Origin: JAJFFW01 sp038534195
GTDB lineage: Bacteria > Pseudomonadota > Alphaproteobacteria > Caulobacterales > Parvularculaceae
Reading direction: 5' to 3'
Assembly (NCBI GenBank): GCA_038534195.1
Contig: JBCAXE010000009.1
Coordinates: forward strand, 28,887 to 92,886
Length of the DNA: 64,000 bases
Of this stretch, positions 1-7,673 are shown one piece after another. The notes beneath the pieces were generated by a model, which made no database searches, was not told the origin of the DNA, and saw only the letters and a program-made list of their open reading frames with translations. The position numbers and the translations under genes are program-made. Within the stretch, counting starts at the first letter, position 1. Every line of letters begins with the position of its first letter.

Positions 1-34
1 CCGAATGCGTTGAGCCCGGCAAAAAAGAATAATT

Positions 35-1030
35 CTAATTCTGTAACTGTGACGCCGAACCGCAATGGGTCTGCTCCGGCCCGGCGCCGCCAAGCGCTTT
101 CCGATCCGCATCGGCTCCTTTGATCCAGTCCGCCACGTCGCGCCAGACGCGTTGGCGTTGCAGGTCTCGGAAAAGCATATGCCACCCGTCCGGATAAACG
201 CGCACGGTAACTGCGCCGCAAAGACGTCCCGCCGCTTTCTTCATGGCCTTTACCGGAATAATCTCATCCTTCTCGCCATAAAGAAACAGAACCCGTCCGC
301 CGACCTCGTCTGTGGCGTCATAGGCCTCACCCATAATTCGGGTGACGCCAAGCACGGATTTAATTCGCGTTTCCTTCACAATATTCGGGTCGCGCTGCAT
401 CTGTCGCAGAATGTCAATATTGTCCGTTGCCTGACGGCCTGCGCGTTCGCCGGTTAGGGTCTTGCCCGGCGCAAACACCGCAGCGGCGTTTGCGCTCAGC
501 CGATAAAGAAGCGGCATTTGCGATCCGCCCCAAACGCCGGGCGCCGCGATGATTACACCGTCCACTGGCAATGGCGTCTCCGCCATCGCAGAAAGGACAA
601 CGGCCGCCCCCATTGAGTGACCGAGAACGTAAACCGGCGATGCGGGGTGGCGGGCTCTTGTCGCGTCGATCGCCGCCAACAAATCGGCGCGCAACGTTTT
701 CGACCCCACCCAGCGCGCCCGGTCTGGTGAGCGGCCGAACCCGCGCTGGTCATAGGCGTACGTCGTGATCGATGCATTTTGCGCCCACCATTCGCCCGGC
801 AGTGCGAAACTGTTCGCGTAATCATTCATTCCGTGCACAGCGATAAGCACTGGACCCGGATCGTGCGCCGGCCATGCCGTCACAGAAAGCGCTGCGCCGT
901 CATAGGCGATGAGGGAAGTCTCCGTGAGCGCCGCGTCCCGCGATCGCGGCGGCGCATCAGGAAACGCAACGCACGCCGGCAACCCCGCCAGCATCAAAAG
1001 GAATAAACCCGATTTCAGAAACGCATTCAT
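35..1030 (-). CDS. Alpha/beta hydrolase lipoprotein (monoacylglycerol lipase-like)
   Basis: The 331-residue protein begins with a lipoprotein-type signal (hydrophobic stretch to about residue 18, lipobox ending LPAC), so it is probably anchored in the envelope. The alpha/beta hydrolase fold is seen in the HGMNDY oxyanion region near residue 66, the nucleophile elbow GHSMG near residue 138, the acid in GEKDEIIP near 253 and the catalytic His in GWHML near 283. This set and order fit serine hydrolases of the lysophospholipase/monoacylglycerol lipase type. The substrate cannot be read from the sequence. It lies downstream of the small gene at 1095-1484 on the same strand, with a hairpin between them. 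Start ATG at 1030. Confidence 0.85.
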   Translation of the reverse strand: MNAFLKSGLFLLMLAGLPACVAFPDAPPRSRDAALTETSLIAYDGAALSVTAWPAHDPGPVLIAVHGMNDYANSFALPGEWWAQNASITTYAYDQRGFGRSPDRARWVGSKTLRADLLAAIDATRARHPASPVYVLGHSMGAAVVLSAMAETPLPVDGVIIAAPGVWGGSQMPLLYRLSANAAAVFAPGKTLTGERAGRQATDNIDILRQMQRDPNIVKETRIKSVLGVTRIMGEAYDATDEVGGRVLFLYGEKDEIIPVKAMKKAAGRLCGAVTVRVYPDGWHMLFRDLQRQRVWRDVADWIKGADADRKALGGAGPEQTHCGSASQLQN

Positions 1031-1046
1031 TAGCGCATCAAAGGTC

Positions 1047-1079
1047 GATGCGTCGTGATGATCAAGTCACGACCGCATC
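1047..1079 (-). other. Intergenic hairpin between two minus-strand genes
   Basis: The arms GATGCGTCGTGA (1047-1058) and TCACGACCGCATC (1067-1079) pair across an 8-base loop with one unpaired C. On the minus strand it is followed only by a short T-poor stretch, so it is a weak terminator at best. It may instead be a processing or regulatory stem in front of the hydrolase start at 1030. Confidence 0.45.
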
Positions 1080-1094
1080 AGCCGAGACCAACGC

Positions 1095-1484
1095 CTATTT
1101 CTGGACACCGGTCTTGTTCGCCGCAATTGTCAGCGCCTTCAAGACCACGTCTTCGGGAATGGCCGGAATAAAGCGCTCTTGGAGCACGACGCAAACCTCG
1201 GCGATGCGCCAGTCGATCATCACCACGCCACGATCGAGCACGCGGTTGACCATTTCGTTGAACCGATAGCGCCCCTTAAAGTCTTCATGGCGCTCGAAAA
1301 TTCGCAGCGCATTCGCCATATCCGTGATCGGGCGGCCGTCGCGCCAACGCAAATTCTTGCGCGCCCACACCTCATCTTCGCTCAACGCACGCTTTGGTTT
1401 CGGGCTCGCGCCAGCCTCGCCCATCGGCGCCCGCTGCTCCGCCCCGAATTTTTCTGCTTCCGCCAGCTGATTTTGAACGCTCAT
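1095..1484 (-). CDS. Small protein resembling the N-terminal segment of VapE-type primase proteins
   Basis: The 129-residue protein has no signal peptide or membrane segment. Residues 1-45 look disordered (Ala/Glu/Lys/Pro). The rest reads as a compact domain: a DGRPITDMANAL segment near 50, RFNEMVNRV near 74, a Trp-Arg pair near 92, then VLKALTIAANK near the end. This pattern (Asn-Ala-x2-hydrophobic, then Tyr/Phe-Asn-Glu-hydrophobic, then an Ala-rich helix) resembles the short region ahead of the ATPase in virulence-associated E/phage primase proteins, but the ATPase is absent. That likeness comes from memory and was not checked by a profile search. A strong ribosome site (AAAGGGGCGAG) precedes the ATG at 1484, supporting a real gene. 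Function unknown. Confidence 0.6.
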   Translation of the reverse strand: MSVQNQLAEAEKFGAEQRAPMGEAGASPKPKRALSEDEVWARKNLRWRDGRPITDMANALRIFERHEDFKGRYRFNEMVNRVLDRGVVMIDWRIAEVCVVLQERFIPAIPEDVVLKALTIAANKTGVQK

Positions 1485-1590
1485 ACTCGCCCCTTTTTGG
1501 TCGTTACGGGATATCTCGCAAAAGGAATTGGAAAAATTGCGAAAGATAAGCGATAGATTTGACTCAAAGTGTAAGAAGAAGGGCCCGTCG

Positions 1591-2235
1591 ATGAAATTAT
1601 TCGGCTACTGGCGCTCCAGCGCCACCTATCGCGTGAGGATCGCGCTGAACCTGAAGCGCCTTGACTACGATTATGAGCCCGTCAACCTACTCGCCGGTGA
1701 ACAGCATGCACCGGCCTATAAGAATGCAAACCCGCAAGGCCTTGTGCCCGCGCTTGTCACCGATGACGGCGTAACGCTCACGCAATCGCTTGCGATTATC
1801 GAATATCTTGAAGAGGCGTACCCTGAGAACGCACTTCTCCCCTCGGACGCAGTCGGCCGCGCCAAAGCCCGCGGCATCGCATCGACGCTTGCGAGCGAAG
1901 CACAACCCTTCATGAATTTACGCATACAGAAATATCTGAAAGGCGATTTGTCCCTTGACGAAGACGCGATGCAGAAGTGGTTGAACACTTGGCCAGGCGG
2001 CGCGATGGGCGCTGTGGAAGCGATGCTGGCGGAGACATCCGGGGATTTCTGTATTGGCGATGAGCCAGGGCTCGCCGACGCCTTTCTCGTCCCGCAATGG
2101 TTTGGCGCCGCGCGCTTCGGCGTTGATATGACAGCCTTCCCGAAAGGCAATGAAATTTTCGAACGCGGTCAGAGCCATCCGGCCTTCATAAAGGCGCATC
2201 CCCAAAATCAACCCGACGCCGTCGCAACGTCATAA
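1591..2235 (+). CDS. maiA: Maleylacetoacetate isomerase (zeta-class glutathione transferase)
   Basis: The 214-residue cytosolic protein isomerises maleylacetoacetate to fumarylacetoacetate with glutathione, in tyrosine/phenylalanine breakdown. The N-terminal thioredoxin-like domain carries the zeta-class active-site segment SSATYRVRIAL near residue 8, with Ala where the common SSC motif has Cys. ANPQGLVPAL near 46 and LTQSLAIIEYLEE near 62 form the glutathione site, and an all-helical C-terminal domain follows. The open frame runs upstream to 1528, but ATG 1591 gives the family's normal N-terminus (MKLFGYWRSS). The SDR gene starts 13 bases after the stop, suggesting co-transcription. No fumarylacetoacetase or homogentisate dioxygenase is in the window. 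Confidence 0.9.
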   Translation: MKLFGYWRSSATYRVRIALNLKRLDYDYEPVNLLAGEQHAPAYKNANPQGLVPALVTDDGVTLTQSLAIIEYLEEAYPENALLPSDAVGRAKARGIASTLASEAQPFMNLRIQKYLKGDLSLDEDAMQKWLNTWPGGAMGAVEAMLAETSGDFCIGDEPGLADAFLVPQWFGAARFGVDMTAFPKGNEIFERGQSHPAFIKAHPQNQPDAVATS

Positions 2236-2248
2236 GGTCAATCCGTAA

Positions 2249-3043
2249 ATGTCGCGACTAGAAGGAAAGAATTGTCTCATTACCGGCGCCGCCCGCGGAA
2301 TCGGTCTCGCCCTCGCCGAGGCGTTCATTCGCGAAGGCGCCAGCGTGACGCTGAGCGATTTCGACGCTGCGGCGGGCGAGACCAGCGCAGCGCGCCTTGG
2401 GCGCCCCTTTCTGACGCTCGATGTGCGGCGTGAGGATCATTGGATCGATGCGCTGAAGGCGACGGGCCCGCTCGACGTGCTCGTCAACAATGCGGGCGTG
2501 ACCGGGTTTGAAAGCGCAGACGGCGCGCCGCACGATCCTGAAAACGCTTCGCTGGAGGATTGGCGCGCGGTACACGCAACAAATCTCGATGGCGTGTTTC
2601 TCGGCTGCAAACATGCGATCAAATCAATGCGGCTCGCCGGCAAAGGATCGATCATCAATATTTCATCGCGCTCCGGCATGGTCGGCGTGCCGGCCGCCGC
2701 CGCTTACGCATCGTCGAAAGCCGCCGTCCGTAATCATACGAAATCCGTCGCTCTTTATTGTGCGCAGCAGGGCCTCGATATTCGCTGCAACTCCATTCAT
2801 CCCGCAGCCATCATGACGCCAATGTGGGAGGCGATGCTCCCTGACTTAAAAGACACCAAAGCCCGCGACACGGCCATCAAAGCTTTTGTAAAAGACACAC
2901 CGATGCAGCGCTTCGGCGAAGCCGGTGAAGTCGCCGCCCTCGCTGTTCTTCTCGCGTCCGACGAAGCACGCTATGTTACGGGCGCGGAGTTGACGATCGA
3001 CGGCGGCCTGCTGGCCGGCTCGGCGGCTGCGCCCGGCGATTGA
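2249..3043 (+). CDS. SDR family NAD(P)-dependent oxidoreductase
   Basis: Classical short-chain dehydrogenase of 264 residues. It shows the Rossmann motif TGAARGIG near residue 12, NNAG near 84, the catalytic Ser in NISSRSG near 138 and YASSK (Tyr and Lys) near 153, and it ends with the typical VTGAELTIDGG segment. An acidic residue after the second strand (SDFDA) suggests a preference for NAD, but this is inference. It follows maiA by 13 bases and precedes the gamma-carbonic anhydrase by 30, so the three may be one transcript. Substrate not predictable; it resembles 3-alpha-hydroxysteroid/cyclohexanol-type dehydrogenases only at the general family level. Confidence 0.88.
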   Translation: MSRLEGKNCLITGAARGIGLALAEAFIREGASVTLSDFDAAAGETSAARLGRPFLTLDVRREDHWIDALKATGPLDVLVNNAGVTGFESADGAPHDPENASLEDWRAVHATNLDGVFLGCKHAIKSMRLAGKGSIINISSRSGMVGVPAAAAYASSKAAVRNHTKSVALYCAQQGLDIRCNSIHPAAIMTPMWEAMLPDLKDTKARDTAIKAFVKDTPMQRFGEAGEVAALAVLLASDEARYVTGAELTIDGGLLAGSAAAPGD

Positions 3044-3073
3044 CCTCGCCCCCGATCCGGCTAGCGTAGCTCC

Positions 3074-3613
3074 ATGGAACCGCTCATTTTCGCCATTGGC
3101 GACAAAAAACCCGTCATTCACGAATCCGCTTTCATCGCGCCCGGCGTTGTGATCGCCGGCGATGTGGAAGTCCACGAAAACGCATCCGTCTGGTACGGAT
3201 CGGTTCTACGCGGCGATGAGAATAAGATTATCGTCGGCAATGGCTCCAACGTTCAGGATGGAACGATCATCCATGTGGACAACGCCGACTGGGGCGGCTT
3301 GCCGACAATCATCGGCGAGAATGCGCTCGTAGGGCACCGCTGCATGCTCCATGGCGCGACGGTGAAGGACGGCGCTTTTGTGGGAATGTGCGCGACCATG
3401 CTTGACGGCTCGATTATCGAGAGCGGCGCTATCCTCGCCGCGGGCGCGTTTCTCAGTTCAAAAAAAATCGTGCCCAGCGGTGAAATGTGGGCTGGCATGC
3501 CGGCGAAAAAATTCAGAGACCTGCGCGAGGGCGAAGACAAAATGGCGCTGATCGGGTCCGGGCACTATGTTGAAGAAGCGCTCCGCCACCGCAACGCGCT
3601 CCTCGAAAAATAA
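3074..3613 (+). CDS. Gamma-carbonic anhydrase family protein
   Basis: The 179-residue protein is built from hexapeptide repeats that fold as a left-handed beta helix and form trimers with metal sites between subunits. The three metal-binding histidines of the family are present: His67 (IIHVD), His88 (VGH) and His93 (MLHG). The conserved LRGDEN segment near 45 is also present. This YrdA/PaaY-like group includes carbonic anhydrases and proteins with no shown activity, so catalysis is inferred. The C-terminus has the usual helix that packs on the beta helix. It ends 7 bases before the convergent aspartyl protease gene. Confidence 0.88.
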   Translation: MEPLIFAIGDKKPVIHESAFIAPGVVIAGDVEVHENASVWYGSVLRGDENKIIVGNGSNVQDGTIIHVDNADWGGLPTIIGENALVGHRCMLHGATVKDGAFVGMCATMLDGSIIESGAILAAGAFLSSKKIVPSGEMWAGMPAKKFRDLREGEDKMALIGSGHYVEEALRHRNALLEK

Positions 3614-3619
3614 GCGCCC

Positions 3620-4573
3620 TTAGGCGGTTCGTCTTACAAAAAGACGGTTCTCAGAAAAATCAATCGCAAATGGTTGCTGCAACAGATTATCGAGACCGAG
3701 CACGCCGAAGGGCCTATCGCGAAATCCGATCTCATCGAAAAAGCGCGTTTCCGCAACAAGGATTGGCTGCGCCGGAAGCCTCACAACGCCCAGATCGATT
3801 GCGTATTTGCGAAGGATGAACGCTTCGATTTCGTCGCTATAGATATCGCTCACCGTCGCGCGGTTGCGGTTCGGCGCTGTAATTTGAGGGATTGTCTGCA
3901 GGTGCGCCACCGCCGGAAAATTGCAAAGCGTCGAGCGCGATCCGGTGTCGACCAAAAACGGCGTGCGCTTCCTGCGGATCACCACATCGACGAGCAAAAA
4001 GGGCGGCGACGGTAATCCGAGCGCTTCTTTCTGCAAGGGAACCGATCGCCACCCTTGCGAAAGCGCTTCTATTTCTTCTGTGGGCGCATCATAGAGTTCG
4101 AGCCTAGACGTAACCGGATCGATAACCATGACCGTACGCCCAAGAAAATCCAATCCGAGAACACCGTGAGGCGTACGTTGAAAATTCTCCCAATCCCGGA
4201 GAATAGGCGCAATATGATTTTCAAGACGCCGCCCGCCCACATCGATAGATCCGATGCGGAAGGTCGGCGCCCGCTGGACGCCGTTAAGGCCGAGAAGGTT
4301 GATGTCCGGTAGCCCGCTGCGTTCGGCTTCACTGGGCGCCATTGCGTTTTCAAAGAGTACAGACGTCGTCGCCGCCGTGTCGACGATGAAATCCCGAGGT
4401 CCGCCATTGTTCACAAGGCCCTGGACGATCAATCTGCGGCCATAATCAATCCGAAACGGAATAGATACGATGGGAGATGCGAATGAACGCGGCGCAGGGT
4501 CGGGTTCCGGCGGAATAACGCATCCGACAAGCGCTGTCGCTGAGGCGCCTGCAACAAATGATCTACGATCCAT
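3620..4573 (-). CDS. Tat-type lipoprotein with two retropepsin-like aspartyl protease lobes
   Basis: Starting at ATG 4573 gives 317 residues with an N-terminus that begins MDRRSFV and reaches a lipobox LVGC at residue 18, a twin-arginine-like signal fused to a lipoprotein signal. Two active-site-like motifs follow: DFIVDTAATTSV near residue 60 and PFLVDTGSRSTL near 190, each followed later by a hydrophobic-hydrophobic-Gly segment (GVLGLDFLG, GVLGLDNLL). That is the pattern of a tandem retropepsin-like protease. The first lobe has DTA instead of the usual DTG. A longer frame back to 4714 has no signal and crosses the divergent transporter start, so the shorter start is preferred. Substrate unknown. 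Confidence 0.8.
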   Translation of the reverse strand: MDRRSFVAGASATALVGCVIPPEPDPAPRSFASPIVSIPFRIDYGRRLIVQGLVNNGGPRDFIVDTAATTSVLFENAMAPSEAERSGLPDINLLGLNGVQRAPTFRIGSIDVGGRRLENHIAPILRDWENFQRTPHGVLGLDFLGRTVMVIDPVTSRLELYDAPTEEIEALSQGWRSVPLQKEALGLPSPPFLLVDVVIRRKRTPFLVDTGSRSTLCNFPAVAHLQTIPQITAPNRNRATVSDIYSDEIEAFILRKYAIDLGVVRLPAQPILVAETRFFDEIGFRDRPFGVLGLDNLLQQPFAIDFSENRLFVRRTA

Positions 4574-4738
4574 GCTTGTTCCGCTTACTTTCGATCCCCT
4601 ATTCTCAATGCTGAAAGTAAAGGAATTTTCGATCTGTGAATAGCGCGCTTTTCTTTTATTAAGGCTCACGATAGCGTCCCTCATTCGCCCGAATAACCCA
4701 AACAGTTGCATCATTCGAATAATAAGGGGCTCTCACCG

Positions 4739-6397
4739 ATGACCGACGCAATTAGCGCCGCAACGCCGCAAAAGGCGAATAATGAAACGCTGGTCGTCGG
4801 CGCATCTTCGCTCGGCACCCTGTTCGAGTGGTATGATTTCTTTCTTTACGGCGCGCTCGCCTCCTATATCGCGCGGCACTTCTTTTCGGCGGTGAACGAA
4901 ACGACGAGCTTTATCTTCGCGCTCGCCGCCTTCGCCGCCGGCTTTATTGTTCGCCCGCTGGGCGCGCTCGTCTTCGGCCGCATCGGCGATGTGGTGGGCC
5001 GGAAGAACACCTTTCTTGTCACCATGGGCGTCATGGGTCTTTCCACATTCTGTGTCGGTCTGTTGCCTGGTTACGACACGATCGGCATTGCAGCGCCGGT
5101 TATCCTAATCCTGCTCCGGCTCCTGCAGGGCCTCGCCATCGGCGGCGAATATGGCGGCGCCGCGATCTATGTGGCGGAACATGCGCCAGCCGGAAAACGC
5201 GGGCTCCATACGAGCTGGATACAGACGACCGCGGCCTTCGGGCTTCTTCTGTCACTCTTGATCATCATGGGCGCGCGCGCCGTCATCGACGACGACGCGT
5301 TCGCCGCCTGGGGATGGCGCATTCCGTTTCTGATCTCAATTTTCCTTCTTGGCATATCGCTATGGATACGGATTAAACTCAATGAAAGCCCGGTCTTTCA
5401 GAAAATGAAGGAGGAAGGCGAAACCTCCCAAGCCCCGTTTAAGGAAGCATTCGGACGCTGGGGCAATCTGAAAATTGTTCTCATCGCTCTTTTCGGTTCG
5501 ATCGCCGGACAAGCGGTGACTTTCTATACAGGCACATTTTATGCACTTTTCTTCCTCGAACGTATTTTGAAGGTCGATGGGTTCGACGCTAACATTTTGA
5601 TGGCGGTCGCCCTGACGCTGGCGGCGCCGCTTTACGTTTTCTTCGGCTGGCTCTCCGACCGGGTTGGACGCAAACCCATCATCATGGCGGGGCTCGGCCT
5701 CGGCGCGTTAATCTATTTTCCGGCGTTCTCAATGCTTACGGGCGCGGCGAACCCGGCTTTGGCGAAAGCGCAAGCCGAAGCGCCTGTGACGGTCTTCGCC
5801 GATCCCTCCGCGTGCTCTTTTCAGTTCGACCCGGTCGGCCGCACCAATTTCGACAATCAAAGCTGTGATATCATCAAGACATTTCTCGCGCGCTCAAGCG
5901 TCAGCTACAAAAATGAACCGCTGGAGGCGGGCGCCGTCGCTTATGTTCAGGTGGGCGACGCGCAGATAACCGCGCCCGACCCACGCCTTCTCACTGGCGA
6001 TGAGCGTGCGGCCGCGATCGCCGCCTTCCGCGAAGAAACAGGCGCGGCGCTCGCCGCTGTCGGTTACCCGGAAGCCGCCGCGAGTGACGAGATTAACAGC
6101 GCGCTCGTGATCGCGATCATCATCTTACTGATGGTCTCCACCACCATGTGCTATGGCCCGATGGCGGCCATGCTGGTTGAACTTTTCCCTGCGCGCATTC
6201 GCTACACATCAATGTCGCTCCCCTACCATATCGGCAATGGCTGGTTCGGCGGCTTTCTCCCGACCACGTCGTTCGCAATTGTTGCGGCAACGGGAAATAT
6301 TTATGCGGGGCTTTGGTACCCGGTGATCATTGCGGGCGTAACACTCATCATCGGCATCTTTCTATTGCCTGAAACAATGGGTCGAGAGATCCATTAA
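4739..6397 (+). CDS. MFS transporter, metabolite:H+ symporter (MHS) family
   Basis: Inner-membrane carrier of 552 residues, longer than the usual 430-450. MHS signatures: LGTLFEWYDFFLYG near residue 25, GRIGDVVGRK near 80, LLQGLAIGGEYGG near 127 and a second motif DRVGRKP near 318. After the ninth membrane segment there is an extra hydrophilic stretch of about 118 residues (about 335-453) holding two cysteines; by topology it should face the periplasm. The last three membrane segments follow. Start ATG 4739 has a good ribosome site (AAGGGG). Family substrates include proline/betaine, shikimate, citrate and alpha-ketoglutarate; the one used here cannot be told. Confidence 0.85.
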   Translation: MTDAISAATPQKANNETLVVGASSLGTLFEWYDFFLYGALASYIARHFFSAVNETTSFIFALAAFAAGFIVRPLGALVFGRIGDVVGRKNTFLVTMGVMGLSTFCVGLLPGYDTIGIAAPVILILLRLLQGLAIGGEYGGAAIYVAEHAPAGKRGLHTSWIQTTAAFGLLLSLLIIMGARAVIDDDAFAAWGWRIPFLISIFLLGISLWIRIKLNESPVFQKMKEEGETSQAPFKEAFGRWGNLKIVLIALFGSIAGQAVTFYTGTFYALFFLERILKVDGFDANILMAVALTLAAPLYVFFGWLSDRVGRKPIIMAGLGLGALIYFPAFSMLTGAANPALAKAQAEAPVTVFADPSACSFQFDPVGRTNFDNQSCDIIKTFLARSSVSYKNEPLEAGAVAYVQVGDAQITAPDPRLLTGDERAAAIAAFREETGAALAAVGYPEAAASDEINSALVIAIIILLMVSTTMCYGPMAAMLVELFPARIRYTSMSLPYHIGNGWFGGFLPTTSFAIVAATGNIYAGLWYPVIIAGVTLIIGIFLLPETMGREIH

Positions 6398-6408
6398 GGA
6401 CAGCGGAC

Positions 6409-7671
6409 TCAAAGGGTCGACACAGGGAGGGTTATCGCGGCGACGCATGCGGTAGCGGCGGACGCCAGATTACCCGCGAACCATGCGCGCCAGCCCATTG
6501 ACGCGATTTCAGCGCGCCTTTCCGGCGCCAGCGTTGAAAAGGTCGCTAACTGAAGGCCAATGCTCGCAAGGTTGGCGAAGCCGCATAAGGCATACGTCAT
6601 AATGACGGCGGACCGCGCCGATAAGGCGCCTTCTTCCAATGTTGCAAGTTCTTGATATGCGATAAATTCATTGAGGATCGCTTTCGTCCCCATCAACTGT
6701 CCCGCGACGCCGGCTTCCTGCACGGGGATGCCGAGCGTCACGACTAGGGGTGCAAACACCCATCCGAAAATACGGTTGACCGAAAGCGGTTCGCCCGCCA
6801 CATCCGGCAGAAGCGCCAACAAGAGATTACATAAATAAACGAGCGCAAAGACGACAATGAGCATCGCGAGAACGCTCAAAAACACACGCAGCCCGTCTTC
6901 GACACCCTTCACCAACGCGTCGAGCGTATTGTCATACCGCAAGGCATCTCCGAAATTCTCTGCACCTGTGCGGGCGTCGCCGGGAATCATAATTCGTGCA
7001 AAGAGAAGCGCAGCCGGCAATGAAATCAGCGACGCCGTCAGAATATGCCCCGTCGCGTTTGACACCACATCGTCGATAACGCTGGCGTAAAGGACGAGGA
7101 CAGCGCCTGAGACAGTGGAAAGACCCGCTGTCATTACCATAAAGAGCTCAGATCGGCTCATCCGGGCGATGTAGGCGCGCACAACGAGCGGACTTTCAAC
7201 AACGCCGAGAAAAAAATTGGCGGCCGTCCCCAGCCCGGCGGCGCCGCCTATGCCTAGCGTTCTGCTTAACGCCCAACTGAGCGCGTGAATCAATGCCGGT
7301 AGAATGCGCCAATGCCACAAAATCGCCGCCAGCGCCGCTGTAACGAGAATGATCGGCAGGATTTGAAAAGCGATGATCAGCGTATTTGCATCTGCTTTTG
7401 TTTCGAAGGGCAGCGGCGCGCCGCCAAGATAACCGAACATGTAGGCGGACCCGGCCCGGCTGGCCTCCTCCAGCGCGCGAACCGCTTGCCCGAGCTGGCC
7501 GAGCGCGGTCTGCAAAATACCGACGCGTAAGAAAAGGAAGGCCAACACAAGTTGAACGGATATCGCACCCAACGCCCATCGCCACGGAAATTTGCGGCGC
7601 GCTTCACTCGCCGCCCAAGCGACAAACACGAGCACGAACAGTCCGACGAGCGGTTGGAGGAACGCCGCCAC
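6409..7671 (-). CDS. Concentrative nucleoside transporter (NupC/CNT family)
   Basis: Polytopic membrane protein of 420 residues, the normal bacterial CNT length. The N-terminal hydrophobic helices are followed by the transport core with GAAGLGTAANFFLG near 145, where Gln/Glu and Asn residues bind nucleoside and sodium in the family. The later core segment has KAILNEFIAYQEL near 330, matching the conserved Asn-Glu-Phe-x-Ala-Tyr motif. It probably imports nucleosides with Na+ or H+. Start is GTG 7671, two bases after the stop of the radical SAM gene, so translation of the two is probably coupled. Such coupling suggests the radical SAM product acts on a nucleoside-derived compound or in salvage, which is inference only. 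Confidence 0.88.
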   Translation of the reverse strand: MAAFLQPLVGLFVLVFVAWAASEARRKFPWRWALGAISVQLVLAFLFLRVGILQTALGQLGQAVRALEEASRAGSAYMFGYLGGAPLPFETKADANTLIIAFQILPIILVTAALAAILWHWRILPALIHALSWALSRTLGIGGAAGLGTAANFFLGVVESPLVVRAYIARMSRSELFMVMTAGLSTVSGAVLVLYASVIDDVVSNATGHILTASLISLPAALLFARIMIPGDARTGAENFGDALRYDNTLDALVKGVEDGLRVFLSVLAMLIVVFALVYLCNLLLALLPDVAGEPLSVNRIFGWVFAPLVVTLGIPVQEAGVAGQLMGTKAILNEFIAYQELATLEEGALSARSAVIMTYALCGFANLASIGLQLATFSTLAPERRAEIASMGWRAWFAGNLASAATACVAAITLPVSTL

Positions 7672-7673
7672 TG

